Source: Achromobacter sp. B7 (GTDB taxonomy: Bacteria > Pseudomonadota > Gammaproteobacteria > Burkholderiales > Burkholderiaceae_B). Taken from it: a stretch of 64,000 nucleotides of DNA. The notes beneath the pieces are model-generated. The model saw nothing but the letters and a program-made list of their open reading frames with translations. It made no database searches and was not told where the DNA came from. The DNA is taken from NCBI RefSeq assembly GCF_003600685.1, contig NZ_CP032084.1:3348001-3412000 (forward strand). The letters are read 5' to 3'. Shown here piece after piece: positions 18,128 through 27,408 of the stretch (positions are counted from its first letter, which is position 1; every line of letters begins with the position of its first letter). Made by a program: the position numbers and the translations under genes.

Positions 18128-19012
18128 TCAGTCGGACAAGTCGATGCGGCCGGAACCCAGCACGACGACGCGGCGTTCCATGGCGGTGGTGCGCAGCGAG
18201 ACGACGCCACCGTCGCGCCACATCTCGGTGCGTAAGGTGTCGCCCGGCAACACCGGCGCGGTAAAGCGCACCCGCATGCCGCGCACGGCACCGGCGTCAT
18301 AGCCCAGCAGCGCGCGCAGCACGGCGTGCATGGCCACGCCCATCGTGGCCAGCCCATGCAGGATGGGCCGCTCAAACCCCGCCGCGCGTGCCGTGGCCGG
18401 GTCCGCGTGCAAAGGGTTGGCGTCACCGTTCAGGCGATACAGCAGCGCGGCCTGCGGCAAGGTGGCCAGGTCGCAAACCGCATCCGCGGCCCGGTCGGGC
18501 AATACATGCGCGGGCAGCGGCGCGCGGCCATGGGTTGCCCCCTGGGTTGCGCCGAACCCGCCGTCGCCGCGCAGCATCGTGGTTTGCGTCACCGTGGCCA
18601 GCAGCTCGCCGCTGGCGCCGTCGACGATGCGCCGGTCTTGCAGCATCAGCGCTCCTTTTTCGGCGCCCTTGTCGTGCAGGCCCACGATGCGGTTTTCGCC
18701 GACGATGTGGCCGCTGGCGCGCAAGGGGCGTTGGAGTTCGATGTGCTGTTCGGCGTGCACCAGCTTGCGCCAGGTAATTCCGGTGTCGGGCTGGTCTGCC
18801 CAGAATCCGAAGTAGCCCAGGATGTTCGCCAGCGTCGGCAAGGCGCAAAGCCCGCCTGGCGCGTGTTCGTACACATAGCGAAGCTGGCCGGCATCCAGCG
18901 GATCGGCGCCCAGGCCGCAACCCAGCGCATACAGCACGGTGTCGCATTCACGGTAGCGATGCGAACGCGGTTCGAACGGCCGGTTCAACAAGAGGTCGGG
19001 ATTGATCGGCAT
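18128..19012 (-). CDS. MaoC-type dehydratase with FAS1-like N-terminal half
   Basis: 294 residues from the ATG at 19012 (homology begins at MPINPDLLLNRPFEPRSHRYRE; an upstream in-frame extension is rejected). The N-terminal half resembles a hot-dog MaoC/FAS1-like dehydratase domain, and the C-terminal half is a MaoC domain with NPLHADPATARAAGFERPILHGLATMG, the hydratase 2 motif containing the catalytic Asp/His pair. Predicted to hydrate or dehydrate an acyl-CoA intermediate. The start lies 13 bp from the stop of the synthetase gene. With the separate crotonase this operon has two hydratase types, perhaps for branched or two-stage substrates. Confidence 0.87.
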   Translation of the reverse strand: MPINPDLLLNRPFEPRSHRYRECDTVLYALGCGLGADPLDAGQLRYVYEHAPGGLCALPTLANILGYFGFWADQPDTGITWRKLVHAEQHIELQRPLRASGHIVGENRIVGLHDKGAEKGALMLQDRRIVDGASGELLATVTQTTMLRGDGGFGATQGATHGRAPLPAHVLPDRAADAVCDLATLPQAALLYRLNGDANPLHADPATARAAGFERPILHGLATMGVAMHAVLRALLGYDAGAVRGMRVRFTAPVLPGDTLRTEMWRDGGVVSLRTTAMERRVVVLGSGRIDLSD

Positions 19013-19025
19013 GATGGCCACCTGA

Positions 19026-21176
19026 TCAGAGCGTGCCCGGGCCGGGGCCACGGGCAACATCCGCGCGCGCATCCCCGTCGGCGGCCAGTTCGATTACCGC
19101 GTCCACGGCATAGGCCCCCTGCCCTGCGGGCAAGGCGATCACCGGGTTGAGGTCTATCGATTGCAGGCGCGGCCCGGCCTCGTGTGCGAAGTGCGACAAG
19201 CGCGACAGCATGATGGCCAGTGCCTTCACATCAGCAGGCGGCTTGCCGCGCGCGCCTTGCAGCAGCGGCGCCCCTTTGATGGACAGGATCATCTGTTCAG
19301 CGGTGTCGATGTCGAACGGGCAGCGACGCAGGACGACGTCCTTCATGATCTCGACGAAGATGCCGCCCAGTCCGAACATGGCCACCGGGCCAAAAACCGG
19401 ATCGCGCTGGGTGCCCAGGATGCACTCGACGCCCCCCGACAATTGGCGCGCGACCAGCACGCCTTCAATGCGTGCATCAGGTGCCGCCGTTGCTGCACGC
19501 TCCAGCAACCGGGCATGGCCCGCTTGCACCGCTTGCGCGTTTGCAACGTCCAACAGCACGCCGCCGATTTCCGACTTGTGCAGAATGTCTGGCGACAGGA
19601 TCTTCATGACGACGGGGTAGCCGATTTGTTCCGCCGCCGCGACCGCCGCTCGGGCATCGGCGCACACGCGCTCTTCGGCCACGGCGATGCCGGCCTGCGC
19701 CAGGATTTGCTTGGCCGTGGCTTCGCTGGGCGTGGCGTCGGGCAGCGGGATCGACACGGGCGTGGATGGCGTCTTCTGCCCAGCCGGCCGCGCAAACGCA
19801 GCGCCGAATCGTCCCATGGCTTCAATGGCAGCCACGGCGCGGGCGGGGTCTTCGTAGACCGAGAACCCGTCGTCTTCATACTGTTGCACCCGTTCGCGCG
19901 AGGCCAGAATGCACAGCACGAACAAGCGGTCCGGATGCCGCTCACGCACAGCGTTCAGCTGCGCGCGCAGGCCGTCGGCAATCGATGCCGCCCCAACGGT
20001 GTAGGTGAAGAATCCAAGAATGGATTGATAGCCGCCCTCTTCGACCACGGCATCCGCGAAGCGGCCCGCAATGGACAGATCGTTCATGAACTGTGCAGTG
20101 CAATCCACAGGATTGCGCGGCGCGCAGAACGGAATCAGCTCCTTCAAATGCCGTTGCGCGGCGGCAGGCATTTGTGGCATGGGCAAACCACACAGCTCGG
20201 CCGCGTCCGACACGATCACGCCGGCCCCGCCACTTACCGTGATGACGCCCAGGGAATTATGCACGGGGTAAATGCGGCGGGTAGCCAGCCGCGCCACGTC
20301 CAGCATGTGTTCGGTGGACCGGGCGCGCACCACGCCGTGTTCAGCCAACACGGCGTCCGTCACGGCGTCGTTGCCGGCGATGGACGCGGTATGCGATTGG
20401 GCGGCCGCGCTGCCCACTTCACTGGTGCCCACCTTCATCATGACCACGGGCTTGCGGGCCAGCCGCGCGGCTTCCAATGCGGCCAACAAGCGCTGCCCGT
20501 CGCGGATGCCCTCGGAGTACACGGCGATGACGTCGGTGTCGGGATCATCGACAAATGCCTGCACCATGTCGCCCAGGCTGATGTCGCTTTCATTGCCGCT
20601 CATGACGCAGGCGGACACGCCGATGCCGTAGTCGTGCGCAAGGCCCAGGATGTGGCTGCCATAGGCCCCGGACTGGCTGGCGATTCCGACGCGGCCTGCT
20701 TTGGGAAAACCGCTTTCCACCACCGACGTAAAGCTGCCGTAGAACCCGATGCGAGGATTCAACACCCCCAAAGAGTTGGGCCCAAGCAAGCGCAGCCCGT
20801 AGCGGCGCGCGGCGGCGATCATGCGGTCTTGCAGCGCCGCGCCCTGCGCGTCGGCCTCGGCAAAACCGGCCGAAAACACGATGGCGACACGCGTGCCGCG
20901 CTTGCCCAGTTCCTCGACCACATCGGGCGCCAGCCTGGCGGCCACGGCCACGATGGCCAGGTCGGGCGTTTCCGGCAGGTCGGCCACGCTGGCATAGGCG
21001 GGGACGCCTTGAATAGTGGAACGCTTGGGGTTCACGGGCATCAGCCGGCCCTGGTAGCCCTGCTGGCGCATGTAGGCAATGGGGCGGCCGCCGATACGCA
21101 ACGCGTCGTCGGAAGCACCAATGATGGCGATGGATCGTGGATGGATCAAAGACGCCAGGGCGTGACGGTCAGACAT
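19026..21176 (-). CDS. ADP-forming acyl-CoA synthetase (acetate-CoA ligase family, fused subunits)
   Basis: 716 residues from the ATG at 21176 (GGAG ribosome site; homology starts at MSDRHALASLIHPRSIAIIGAS). The alpha part carries the CoA-binding Rossmann domain, LGPNSLGVLNP and the phosphohistidine region SHTASIAGND (His ~260). The beta part (~475-716) is an ATP-grasp domain starting SEATAKQILAQAGI with YPVVMKILSPDILHKSEIGGV. Predicted to activate a carboxylic acid to its CoA thioester using ATP and releasing ADP and phosphate. It is the likely entry enzyme of the operon and sits directly after the receptor gene, with 66 bp between stop and start. Confidence 0.92.
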   Translation of the reverse strand: MSDRHALASLIHPRSIAIIGASDDALRIGGRPIAYMRQQGYQGRLMPVNPKRSTIQGVPAYASVADLPETPDLAIVAVAARLAPDVVEELGKRGTRVAIVFSAGFAEADAQGAALQDRMIAAARRYGLRLLGPNSLGVLNPRIGFYGSFTSVVESGFPKAGRVGIASQSGAYGSHILGLAHDYGIGVSACVMSGNESDISLGDMVQAFVDDPDTDVIAVYSEGIRDGQRLLAALEAARLARKPVVMMKVGTSEVGSAAAQSHTASIAGNDAVTDAVLAEHGVVRARSTEHMLDVARLATRRIYPVHNSLGVITVSGGAGVIVSDAAELCGLPMPQMPAAAQRHLKELIPFCAPRNPVDCTAQFMNDLSIAGRFADAVVEEGGYQSILGFFTYTVGAASIADGLRAQLNAVRERHPDRLFVLCILASRERVQQYEDDGFSVYEDPARAVAAIEAMGRFGAAFARPAGQKTPSTPVSIPLPDATPSEATAKQILAQAGIAVAEERVCADARAAVAAAEQIGYPVVMKILSPDILHKSEIGGVLLDVANAQAVQAGHARLLERAATAAPDARIEGVLVARQLSGGVECILGTQRDPVFGPVAMFGLGGIFVEIMKDVVLRRCPFDIDTAEQMILSIKGAPLLQGARGKPPADVKALAIMLSRLSHFAHEAGPRLQSIDLNPVIALPAGQGAYAVDAVIELAADGDARADVARGPGPGTL

Positions 21177-21242
21177 GAAGGAACGACTCCGGATTGAATG
21201 GCGGGTCAGGCGGCCGCAATGATGGCGACCGCCCGGCATGGC

Positions 21243-22244
21243 TTACTGGACGGTGGCGCCCGACGCTTGGACAACCGGCGCCCAGCGCTTGATCTCGGAT
21301 GCGATCTGCTTGTCGAACTCAGCCGGCGTCGACCAGCTGGCGGGGAAGCCCTGCGCGTCCAGGCGGGTCTTGATGTCGGGGTCGGCCAGTACCTTCTTCA
21401 GTTCCGCGTTCAAGCGGTCGACGATCGGTTGCGGGGTGTTCGCGGGCAGCATCAGGCCATTCCAGACCTCCGCGTCGAACCCGGCCACGCCGGATTCCGC
21501 CACAGTGGGCACGTCGGGCAACAGAGGTGACCGCGCCGTTCCCGTGATCGCAATGGCCTTCAGGCGGCCGGACTGCACCTGCGGCAATGCCGAGAACATC
21601 AAGTCCAGTACGACTTGCGTATTGCCGGCCATCACGTCCGACATGGCTGGCGCGCTCCCGTTGAACGGCACATGGGTCAGCTTGATGCCGGCCTTGCTGG
21701 CCAGTAGTTCGGTCGTCAGGTGGGTGGACGAACCATTGCCCGCGCTGGAAAAGAACATTGCGCCTGGCTCGGCTTTCGCGCGGGCGATCAGGTCCTGGAT
21801 ATTGTTGATGCCCAGCTTGGGGTTGACCATCACCAGCATGGGGCCGCTGGACAAGCGGCTTACGCCCATCAGGTCCTTCGTGATGTCGTAGCGCAGGTTC
21901 TTGTATAGCGACGGATGAATGGCGTGCCCGGTCGTAACCAGCAGCAGCGTGTAGCCGTCGGCCGGCGCCCTGGCCACGCTTTCGGCGCCGATGTTGCCCG
22001 ACGCGCCTGCCTTGTTTTCGACGATGACCGGTTGCCCCAGTTGTTCGCCCAGCTTCTTGCCGACCAAGCGCACGACGATGTCGTTGGTGCCGCCGGGCGG
22101 ATAGGGAACGATGATCTTGATGGGCTTGTCGGGGTAGTCCGCGGCCTGTGCGGCGGCATGTGCGGGGGCAAGCGGCAAGGCGGTGGCGGATAGCGCGGCA
22201 AAGCCAAATGCAATGGCGGCCGACACGCGGCGGGCGAGTTTCAT
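21243..22244 (-). CDS. Bug-family tripartite tricarboxylate transporter substrate-binding protein
   Basis: 333 residues with a clear signal peptide (cleavage near AHAAAQA). Family motifs: YPDKPIKIIVPYPPGGTNDIVVR, VIVENKAGASGNIGAESVARAPADGYTLL, and WNGLMLPANTPQPIVDRLN. It is a periplasmic solute receptor of the TctC/Bug type that is hugely expanded in Bordetella and Achromobacter. No TctA/TctB membrane subunits are encoded nearby, which is common. As first gene of the operon it probably captures the carboxylate that the synthetase then activates. Confidence 0.95.
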   Translation of the reverse strand: MKLARRVSAAIAFGFAALSATALPLAPAHAAAQAADYPDKPIKIIVPYPPGGTNDIVVRLVGKKLGEQLGQPVIVENKAGASGNIGAESVARAPADGYTLLLVTTGHAIHPSLYKNLRYDITKDLMGVSRLSSGPMLVMVNPKLGINNIQDLIARAKAEPGAMFFSSAGNGSSTHLTTELLASKAGIKLTHVPFNGSAPAMSDVMAGNTQVVLDLMFSALPQVQSGRLKAIAITGTARSPLLPDVPTVAESGVAGFDAEVWNGLMLPANTPQPIVDRLNAELKKVLADPDIKTRLDAQGFPASWSTPAEFDKQIASEIKRWAPVVQASGATVQ

Positions 22245-22436
22245 AGGGTTGTCTCCAGGTGTTATGACCGCGCCGTCATGGACTGCGCAAGTGCTGTTTT
22301 AGGTGCCCATCCTAGAGATGCCACCCATACTTGATCAAATACTTTGCATGTACACTTCTATTCATTCTGTGTATACCTGGCCGCCGGCTGGGTCCGCGTC
22401 GCCCCCGCCCTGCCCCGCCTCACAAGGTCGATCACG
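22245..22436. promoter_or_regulatory. Divergent promoter region of the LysR gene and the acyl-CoA operon
   Basis: 192 bp between two divergent starts. Two candidate LysR-type dyads are seen: TTGATCAA at 22331-22338, and TACAC (22351-22355) with GTGTA (22369-22373) separated by 13 bp; both are T-...-A symmetric elements in an AT-richer stretch. These are candidate binding sites, not proven. Confidence 0.45.
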
Positions 22437-23351
22437 ATGGAACTGCGTCAACTCAAACAATTCGTGGCGGTTGCCCAGACGCAAAGCTTCAGCCGCGCCG
22501 CTGAACGCCTGTTCATGGCGCAGCCGCCGCTGTCGGTCGCCATCCGCAAGCTGGAAGACGAAATCGGCGTGGCTCTGCTCGAGCGCGGATCGCGCGGCGT
22601 CAAGCTGACACCGGCCGGGCATGCGGCGCTGGCCGCGGCGACCAAATGCCTGGATAGCGCGGCCGATGTCATCACCGCTGCGCGCCAGGCGGCCAACGGT
22701 GAAAGCGGCGGCTTGCGCATCGGCTTTATCGGGTCCCTGACCTTCAGCCTGCTGCCGCGCCTGATCCAGCATTTCAGCCGGCGCTATCCCCACATCAAGC
22801 TGGACCTCAGCGAATCGACCAACCTGGGCCTGTTGTCGATGATCGACGCGGAAACCGTGGACGTCGCCTTTGTGCGCGAACCGACCACGCATCCCAGCAA
22901 CATGGTCTTCGAACCCATTTCGCGCGACGTGTTCTGCGTGGCCATGCCCGCGGATCATCCGCTGGCGCGCAAGCAGTCGCTGTCGCTACAAGAGTTGCGC
23001 GATCAGGATTTCATCGGCTATACGCCGTCTCGCGTAGGCGGCCTGAACGCCGCCGTTATGCATTTGCTGCGCGAAGCCGGCGTGTCGCCGCGAGTGACGC
23101 AGGAAGCCGTCCAGGTGCAAACCGTGGTGGGACTGGTGCGCAGCGGCTTGGGCATCGCGCTGGTGCCCTCGATCAACGCGGAGTTCATGCCGGCCGACGT
23201 CGAATTCCGGCCCCTGAACGACTTGCCCGAATCGTCCAACATCGGCATCGCGCTGGTTTATCGCGAGCGCGACACCAATCCCGTCATCGCAAGGTTTGTC
23301 GCCAGCATTCAGCAAAGCATCGCGGACCATGGAGCGAGTTTGCAGCGCTAA
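22437..23351 (+). CDS. LysR-family transcriptional regulator
   Basis: 304 residues from the ATG at 22437; family homology begins exactly at MELRQLKQFVAVAQTQSFSRAAERL, so the longer upstream frame is rejected. An N-terminal winged HTH (~1-60, with AQPPLSVAIRKLEDEIGVALLER) is followed by a type 2 periplasmic-binding-like effector domain (~90-295). It is divergent from the Bug/acyl-CoA operon and is the probable activator, responding to the substrate or an acyl-CoA intermediate. Confidence 0.93.
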   Translation: MELRQLKQFVAVAQTQSFSRAAERLFMAQPPLSVAIRKLEDEIGVALLERGSRGVKLTPAGHAALAAATKCLDSAADVITAARQAANGESGGLRIGFIGSLTFSLLPRLIQHFSRRYPHIKLDLSESTNLGLLSMIDAETVDVAFVREPTTHPSNMVFEPISRDVFCVAMPADHPLARKQSLSLQELRDQDFIGYTPSRVGGLNAAVMHLLREAGVSPRVTQEAVQVQTVVGLVRSGLGIALVPSINAEFMPADVEFRPLNDLPESSNIGIALVYRERDTNPVIARFVASIQQSIADHGASLQR

Positions 23352-23486
23352 GCCGCGATGCGTTCCCGACCCATCCCGTTGCGGTCGGCGCTTCCCAGCG
23401 TTGGAAGGCCCGCCGCCCCCACCGGGTGCGCCGGCGGCATGCCCACGGCAGGTAAACTCCCGCCTTCCATTTCATGGGACCTTTCT

Positions 23487-24230
23487 ATGCCCCCAACACA
23501 GCGTGTTGCTCTTGTCACCGGCTCAACGTCAGGCATCGGCGCCGCCATTGCGCGCCGGCTGTCCAAAGACGGCTACGCAGTCGTTCTGCACTCGCGCAGC
23601 TCGGTGGACGTGGGCATCTCCATGGCGCGCGAACTGGGTCTGGCGGCTTATGTGCAAGCCGACCTTGCCCAAGACGCAGACCGGGTCCGCCTGGTGCACG
23701 AAGCCGTGGCGCAATGGGGCCGCTTGGATGTCGTCGTGAACAACGCGGGCATCAGCCGCGTGGTGCCGCATGCGGATATGGCAGCAGCCACCCCCGACAT
23801 CTGGCGCGAGTTGCACGAGGTCAATGTCATCGCGCCGTTCCGTATCATCGCGCTGGCCGAGGCCGCACTGCGCGCGTCCGCCGCAACCGGCACACCGGCC
23901 TGCGTGGTCAACGTCAGCTCGCATGCAGGCGTTCGTCCCAAAGGCGCGTCGATTCCCTACGCCGCAACGAAAGCGGCGCTAAACCACGTCACGCGCTTGC
24001 TGGCGGTCTCGCTCGCCCCGGATATACGCGTGAACGCCATCGCGCCAGGCTTGGTCGATACGCCCTTGACCGCCGACTGGACCGCAGCCCAGCAGTTATG
24101 GCGCGAACGCGCACCGATGCGGCGCGCCGCGAAGCCGGAGGATATTGCGCAGGCGGTGTCGATGCTGGTTGAGTCGAACTATCTGACTGGGGAAATTCTG
24201 CTGTCGGATGGTGGGTTGAATCTGACGTGA
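23487..24230 (+). CDS. SDR-family oxidoreductase
   Basis: 247 residues from the ATG at 23487, chosen since the SDR fold starts at VALVTGSTSGIGAAIA; the 43-codon upstream frame is unlikely to be translated. Motifs: TGSTSGIG, NNAG, VNVSSHAG (catalytic Ser) and YAATK (catalytic Tyr and Lys), followed by the C-terminal LTGEILLSDGG. The arginine in LHSRS after the second strand suggests NADP preference. Substrate unknown. It is downstream of the LysR gene with a 135-bp gap and may be independent of it. Confidence 0.87.
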   Translation: MPPTQRVALVTGSTSGIGAAIARRLSKDGYAVVLHSRSSVDVGISMARELGLAAYVQADLAQDADRVRLVHEAVAQWGRLDVVVNNAGISRVVPHADMAAATPDIWRELHEVNVIAPFRIIALAEAALRASAATGTPACVVNVSSHAGVRPKGASIPYAATKAALNHVTRLLAVSLAPDIRVNAIAPGLVDTPLTADWTAAQQLWRERAPMRRAAKPEDIAQAVSMLVESNYLTGEILLSDGGLNLT

Positions 24231-24253
24231 TCTGGGCAACGCCGTCTTGACGA

Positions 24254-24736
24254 TCAACCCTCTGTACCCCGTTCCAGCGCCTCTGCGAACTTGCGCATCA
24301 GACGTACCAAGTCCGTGATGTCTTCGGCGGCCCAGTCCTGAAAGATGCCTTTTGCCAGGCGCTCGCGCGCCTGATCAAGCTTGTCGGTCACGGCCTTGCC
24401 CTCGGATGACACTACCGTTTCGCGCATTCGGCGGTCGTCCGGATTTTCGTGCCGCATCACCATCCCCATGCGTTCCAGCTTGGCGACCTGGCGGCTAATG
24501 GTGGTGTAGTCCCTGCCAAGGCGATCCGCCAGATCGACCACGCCGATCGGCCCCACCCGTTCAATCACCACCAAGAGGCGAAACAGCGCCTGGTCCAGTT
24601 GCACGCCCGCTTCCGCGATCAGGCGTTCGTCGTTCCTGGGGCGGTTCATCACGCTCACGATCGTGATCAAGGACCGATGAAGGTCCTTCAGCTGCGCAGA
24701 GATATGTGTATCTTGCACTTTCTTTTTGGTGACCAT
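24254..24736 (-). CDS. MarR-family transcriptional regulator
   Basis: 160 residues from the ATG at 24736, preceded by AGGGGAG. The central winged helix reads VDLADRLGRDYTTISRQVAKLERMGMVMRHENPDDRRMRE, diagnostic for MarR. It is divergent from a FAD monooxygenase gene with only 47 bp between the starts, so it almost certainly represses that gene and itself, releasing on binding an aromatic or phenolic ligand. Confidence 0.92.
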   Translation of the reverse strand: MVTKKKVQDTHISAQLKDLHRSLITIVSVMNRPRNDERLIAEAGVQLDQALFRLLVVIERVGPIGVVDLADRLGRDYTTISRQVAKLERMGMVMRHENPDDRRMRETVVSSEGKAVTDKLDQARERLAKGIFQDWAAEDITDLVRLMRKFAEALERGTEG

Positions 24737-24750
24737 AGACTCCCCTTTTA

Positions 24751-24769
24751 ATGTGTGCATATTACACAT
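24751..24769. promoter_or_regulatory. Candidate MarR operator dyad
   Basis: ATGTG (24751-24755) and CACAT (24765-24769) form an inverted repeat around an AT-rich centre, placed midway between the divergent starts at 24736 and 24784. Position and size fit a MarR dimer site overlapping both promoters. Confidence 0.5.
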
Positions 24770-24783
24770 ACTTGGAGAGCGAC

Positions 24784-26262
24784 ATGCGTGACCCCGTTGA
24801 CGTCCTGATCTGCGGTGCCGGCGCTGCCGGCCTGACCCTGGCAATAGAACTGGCGCGGCGCGGCGTGCGCTTTGCCCTGATCGAAAAACTCCCTTCCCCC
24901 TTTGCGGGCTCGCGCGGCAAAGGGATTCAACCGCGCACCCAAGAAGTATTTGAAGACCTGGGGATCCTTGACCGGGCCATGGCCGCCGGTGGCATCTACC
25001 CCACGATTCGCAAATACTCGGCCGACGGCAGTCATGAGGATCAGGAAGTCACGACGGTTGCCGAACCTACGCCAGCCGAGCCCTATCCGCTTCCGTTGAT
25101 GGTTCCGCAGTTCAAGACCGAAGCGATCATGCGAGAGCGGCTGTTGGAACTGGGCCGTGCGCCGGAGTTTGGTGTCGAGCTGATCGGGATGGAGATCAAC
25201 GCCGACGGGATTGAAGCCGTGCTGGCCACCCCGGACGGGAAGCAGAGGGTCCACGCCCGCTATCTGGTGGGCGCCGACGGCGGGCGCAGTCTGGTGCGCC
25301 GCACGCTGGGCATCGGCTTTCCGGGCAAGACGTTAGGGGTGCGCGCCATCGTGGCCGATGTCGTGCTGGAAGGCTTGTCGCGTGATAGGTGGCACCAGTT
25401 CAACGGTCATGGCGCGGGCCCCCTGGCCATCTGCCCGCTTGCAGGCACCGACCTGTTCCAGATCCAGGCGCCGGTCTCTCTTGAGGGCGACGTCGACCTG
25501 TCCGCTGCCGCGCTGACGAAACGCGTTGCCCTGCACACCGCGCGCACGGACATCACGGTCCACTGCGTTGCCTGGTCTTCGACCTACAACATGAATGCCA
25601 GGCTGGCCGATCATTACCGGGATGGCCCCGTGTTCCTGGTCGGCGATGCGGCGCATGTCCATCCGCCCACCGGCGGGCAAGGCTTGAACACCAGCGTGCA
25701 GGACGCCTACAACCTGGGCTGGAAACTGGCCGCCGTACTCGCTGGCGCGCCCGAGGCGCTGCTGGAGACCTACGAAGCCGAACGCCGGCCCGTGGCCGCG
25801 AACGTGCTCGGCCTGTCCACCCGACTGCTTGCGGGTTTCAAGACCGGGGACAACAGGCGGACCCGTGAAGTCCAGCAACTGGACATCGGGTACCCGACGT
25901 CGCCGCTATCGCTTCCGTTGCAAGCTGACAGCCGACTTGAGCCGGGCAGTCGCGCGCCCGATGCCGTTGTGCGCGGCGCGGGCGGCAGCCCAACGCGGTT
26001 GTTTAACCTGCTCAACGGCACGCACTGGACCTTGCTGGTCAACGGCGCATCAACCTTTGCGCCGCGCGCAGGCTTGCACATCCACTGCATTGGAGACGGC
26101 CTGGAGATCGAAGACCCTCTGGACCAGTTCGCCAGCTTCTACGGGTTGGCCAAGGGGGCCGCCGCGCTGATCAGGCCCGACGGGTATCTGGCGGGCGTCT
26201 TTGCCCGGGATAGCGCCGCCGTGCTGCAAGCGCACCTGGATCGGTACTGCAAGATTCTGTGA
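24784..26262 (+). CDS. FAD-dependent aromatic-type monooxygenase (PHBH/MhpA-like)
   Basis: 492 residues from the ATG at 24784 (GGAGAG upstream). Class A flavoprotein hydroxylase motifs: GxGxxG in ICGAGAAGL near 8-16, LVGADGGRSLVRRTLGI (DG motif) near 165, and FLVGDAAHVHPPTGGQGLNTSVQDAYNLGWKL (GD motif) near 285. A C-terminal ~110-residue thioredoxin-like domain follows, as in phenol- or polyketide-type hydroxylases. Predicted NAD(P)H- and O2-dependent ring hydroxylation; substrate not readable. Regulated by the divergent MarR gene. Confidence 0.9.
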   Translation: MRDPVDVLICGAGAAGLTLAIELARRGVRFALIEKLPSPFAGSRGKGIQPRTQEVFEDLGILDRAMAAGGIYPTIRKYSADGSHEDQEVTTVAEPTPAEPYPLPLMVPQFKTEAIMRERLLELGRAPEFGVELIGMEINADGIEAVLATPDGKQRVHARYLVGADGGRSLVRRTLGIGFPGKTLGVRAIVADVVLEGLSRDRWHQFNGHGAGPLAICPLAGTDLFQIQAPVSLEGDVDLSAAALTKRVALHTARTDITVHCVAWSSTYNMNARLADHYRDGPVFLVGDAAHVHPPTGGQGLNTSVQDAYNLGWKLAAVLAGAPEALLETYEAERRPVAANVLGLSTRLLAGFKTGDNRRTREVQQLDIGYPTSPLSLPLQADSRLEPGSRAPDAVVRGAGGSPTRLFNLLNGTHWTLLVNGASTFAPRAGLHIHCIGDGLEIEDPLDQFASFYGLAKGAAALIRPDGYLAGVFARDSAAVLQAHLDRYCKIL

Positions 26263-26358
26263 AAAGACGCTGGCGTCGTGCCGGCAAGGTGGACAGGCTG
26301 CCGGGCCGCGCCAAGCACAACGCCGCGCGACCGCCTCGATATGAACGTTCATGGAAGT

Positions 26359-27351
26359 TCAGCGCGCGTCTCGGCTGGCGCCTGGGGGCAGACCGGTAAC
26401 GCGCTTGAACGCACGGCTGAATGCTGCTTGCGACGTATAGCCCAAGCGCTCGGCTACCGTGTCGATCGGCAGCCTGTCGTGCGTCAGCCATTGCCTGGCA
26501 AGACGCATCTTCAACTCGTTGGCGTAGCGCAGCGGTGGTGTTCCCACCGTTGCATGAAACCGCTCGGCAAAAACAGAGCGAGAAATATTGCACTCGCCCG
26601 CCAATTCGGCCAGTTTCCAATCTCGGGCGGGTTGGCGGTGCAAGGCGAGGATGGCGCGCGCAAGCCGTGGATCCCGCAGCGCTGCGGCCAGGCCGGAGGC
26701 ATTGTCGCAACCGCACTCGATCCATCCCCGGACAATCATCGCGGCGACCACTTCGGCCAGTCGCGCCAGAATGTCCGCGAACCCCACGCGTCTGGAACAG
26801 ATCTCGCCTTTCATCGCGGACAGAATCGAGACCATGCCAGGAAAGCGGTCGCTGTCGGCGTTCACGCACATGACATCCGGCATCAATTGCCCCAAGGCCC
26901 GCATGCCGCCAAGGTCGAATTCCATGCAACCGTAAAAGAAGATTGCGCTGGGGACGCTGCTGGTACTTGGACACGCATCCACGTCGGTGACGGAATTGCC
27001 GATCAAGGCGGCTTCAAGCGTATCGATATCCTGCAAGTCCGCGTCCTCGGCGGAAAGCCATTGATGAGCTTGCCCATGGGGCAGAAACACCGCATTGCCG
27101 GCACTCAATTCGTGCAAGCCGCCCTCAGCGGTGCGTAGTACGGCCGAGCCCACCGCCAAGTAGTAGAAGAAACCGTGGCCGGCCTTCGCGTCAATGCTTA
27201 GTCCAAAACTAGGCCCGGTCTGCACCCGCCGGTACTGCACCCCGCGCAGACGCATTCCGGCAAGCAGCTCACTAATCAAGTGCGGAGGAAGCGCGTAATT
27301 CTGTGAGGCCAGCATCGGATTTTCTATCAAAAACTTAGTACGCCGCATCAT
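26359..27351 (-). CDS. AraC-family regulator with cupin-type sensor domain
   Basis: 330 residues from the ATG at 27351; an in-frame ATG 12 codons later has no better ribosome site. The N-terminal half is an AraC-type cupin (FFYYLAVGSAVLRT, LSAGNAVFLPHGQAHQW), and the C-terminal ~100 residues hold two HTH motifs (LAELAGECNISRSVFAERFHA; DTVAERLGYTSQAAFSRAFKRVTGLPPG). It is divergent from the MFS gene at 27409 across ~57 bp and is its probable regulator. Confidence 0.88.
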   Translation of the reverse strand: MMRRTKFLIENPMLASQNYALPPHLISELLAGMRLRGVQYRRVQTGPSFGLSIDAKAGHGFFYYLAVGSAVLRTAEGGLHELSAGNAVFLPHGQAHQWLSAEDADLQDIDTLEAALIGNSVTDVDACPSTSSVPSAIFFYGCMEFDLGGMRALGQLMPDVMCVNADSDRFPGMVSILSAMKGEICSRRVGFADILARLAEVVAAMIVRGWIECGCDNASGLAAALRDPRLARAILALHRQPARDWKLAELAGECNISRSVFAERFHATVGTPPLRYANELKMRLARQWLTHDRLPIDTVAERLGYTSQAAFSRAFKRVTGLPPGASRDAR

Positions 27352-27408
27352 AGATCATCCCAAGCACACGTCCTAGACTGCACTCACTGATTTTTTAGGA
27401 TGAGTGCA

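Noticed and set aside
19161-21197. 678-codon plus-strand frame
   Set aside because: Antisense to the ADP-forming synthetase; composition is His/Arg/Gly-rich without motifs.
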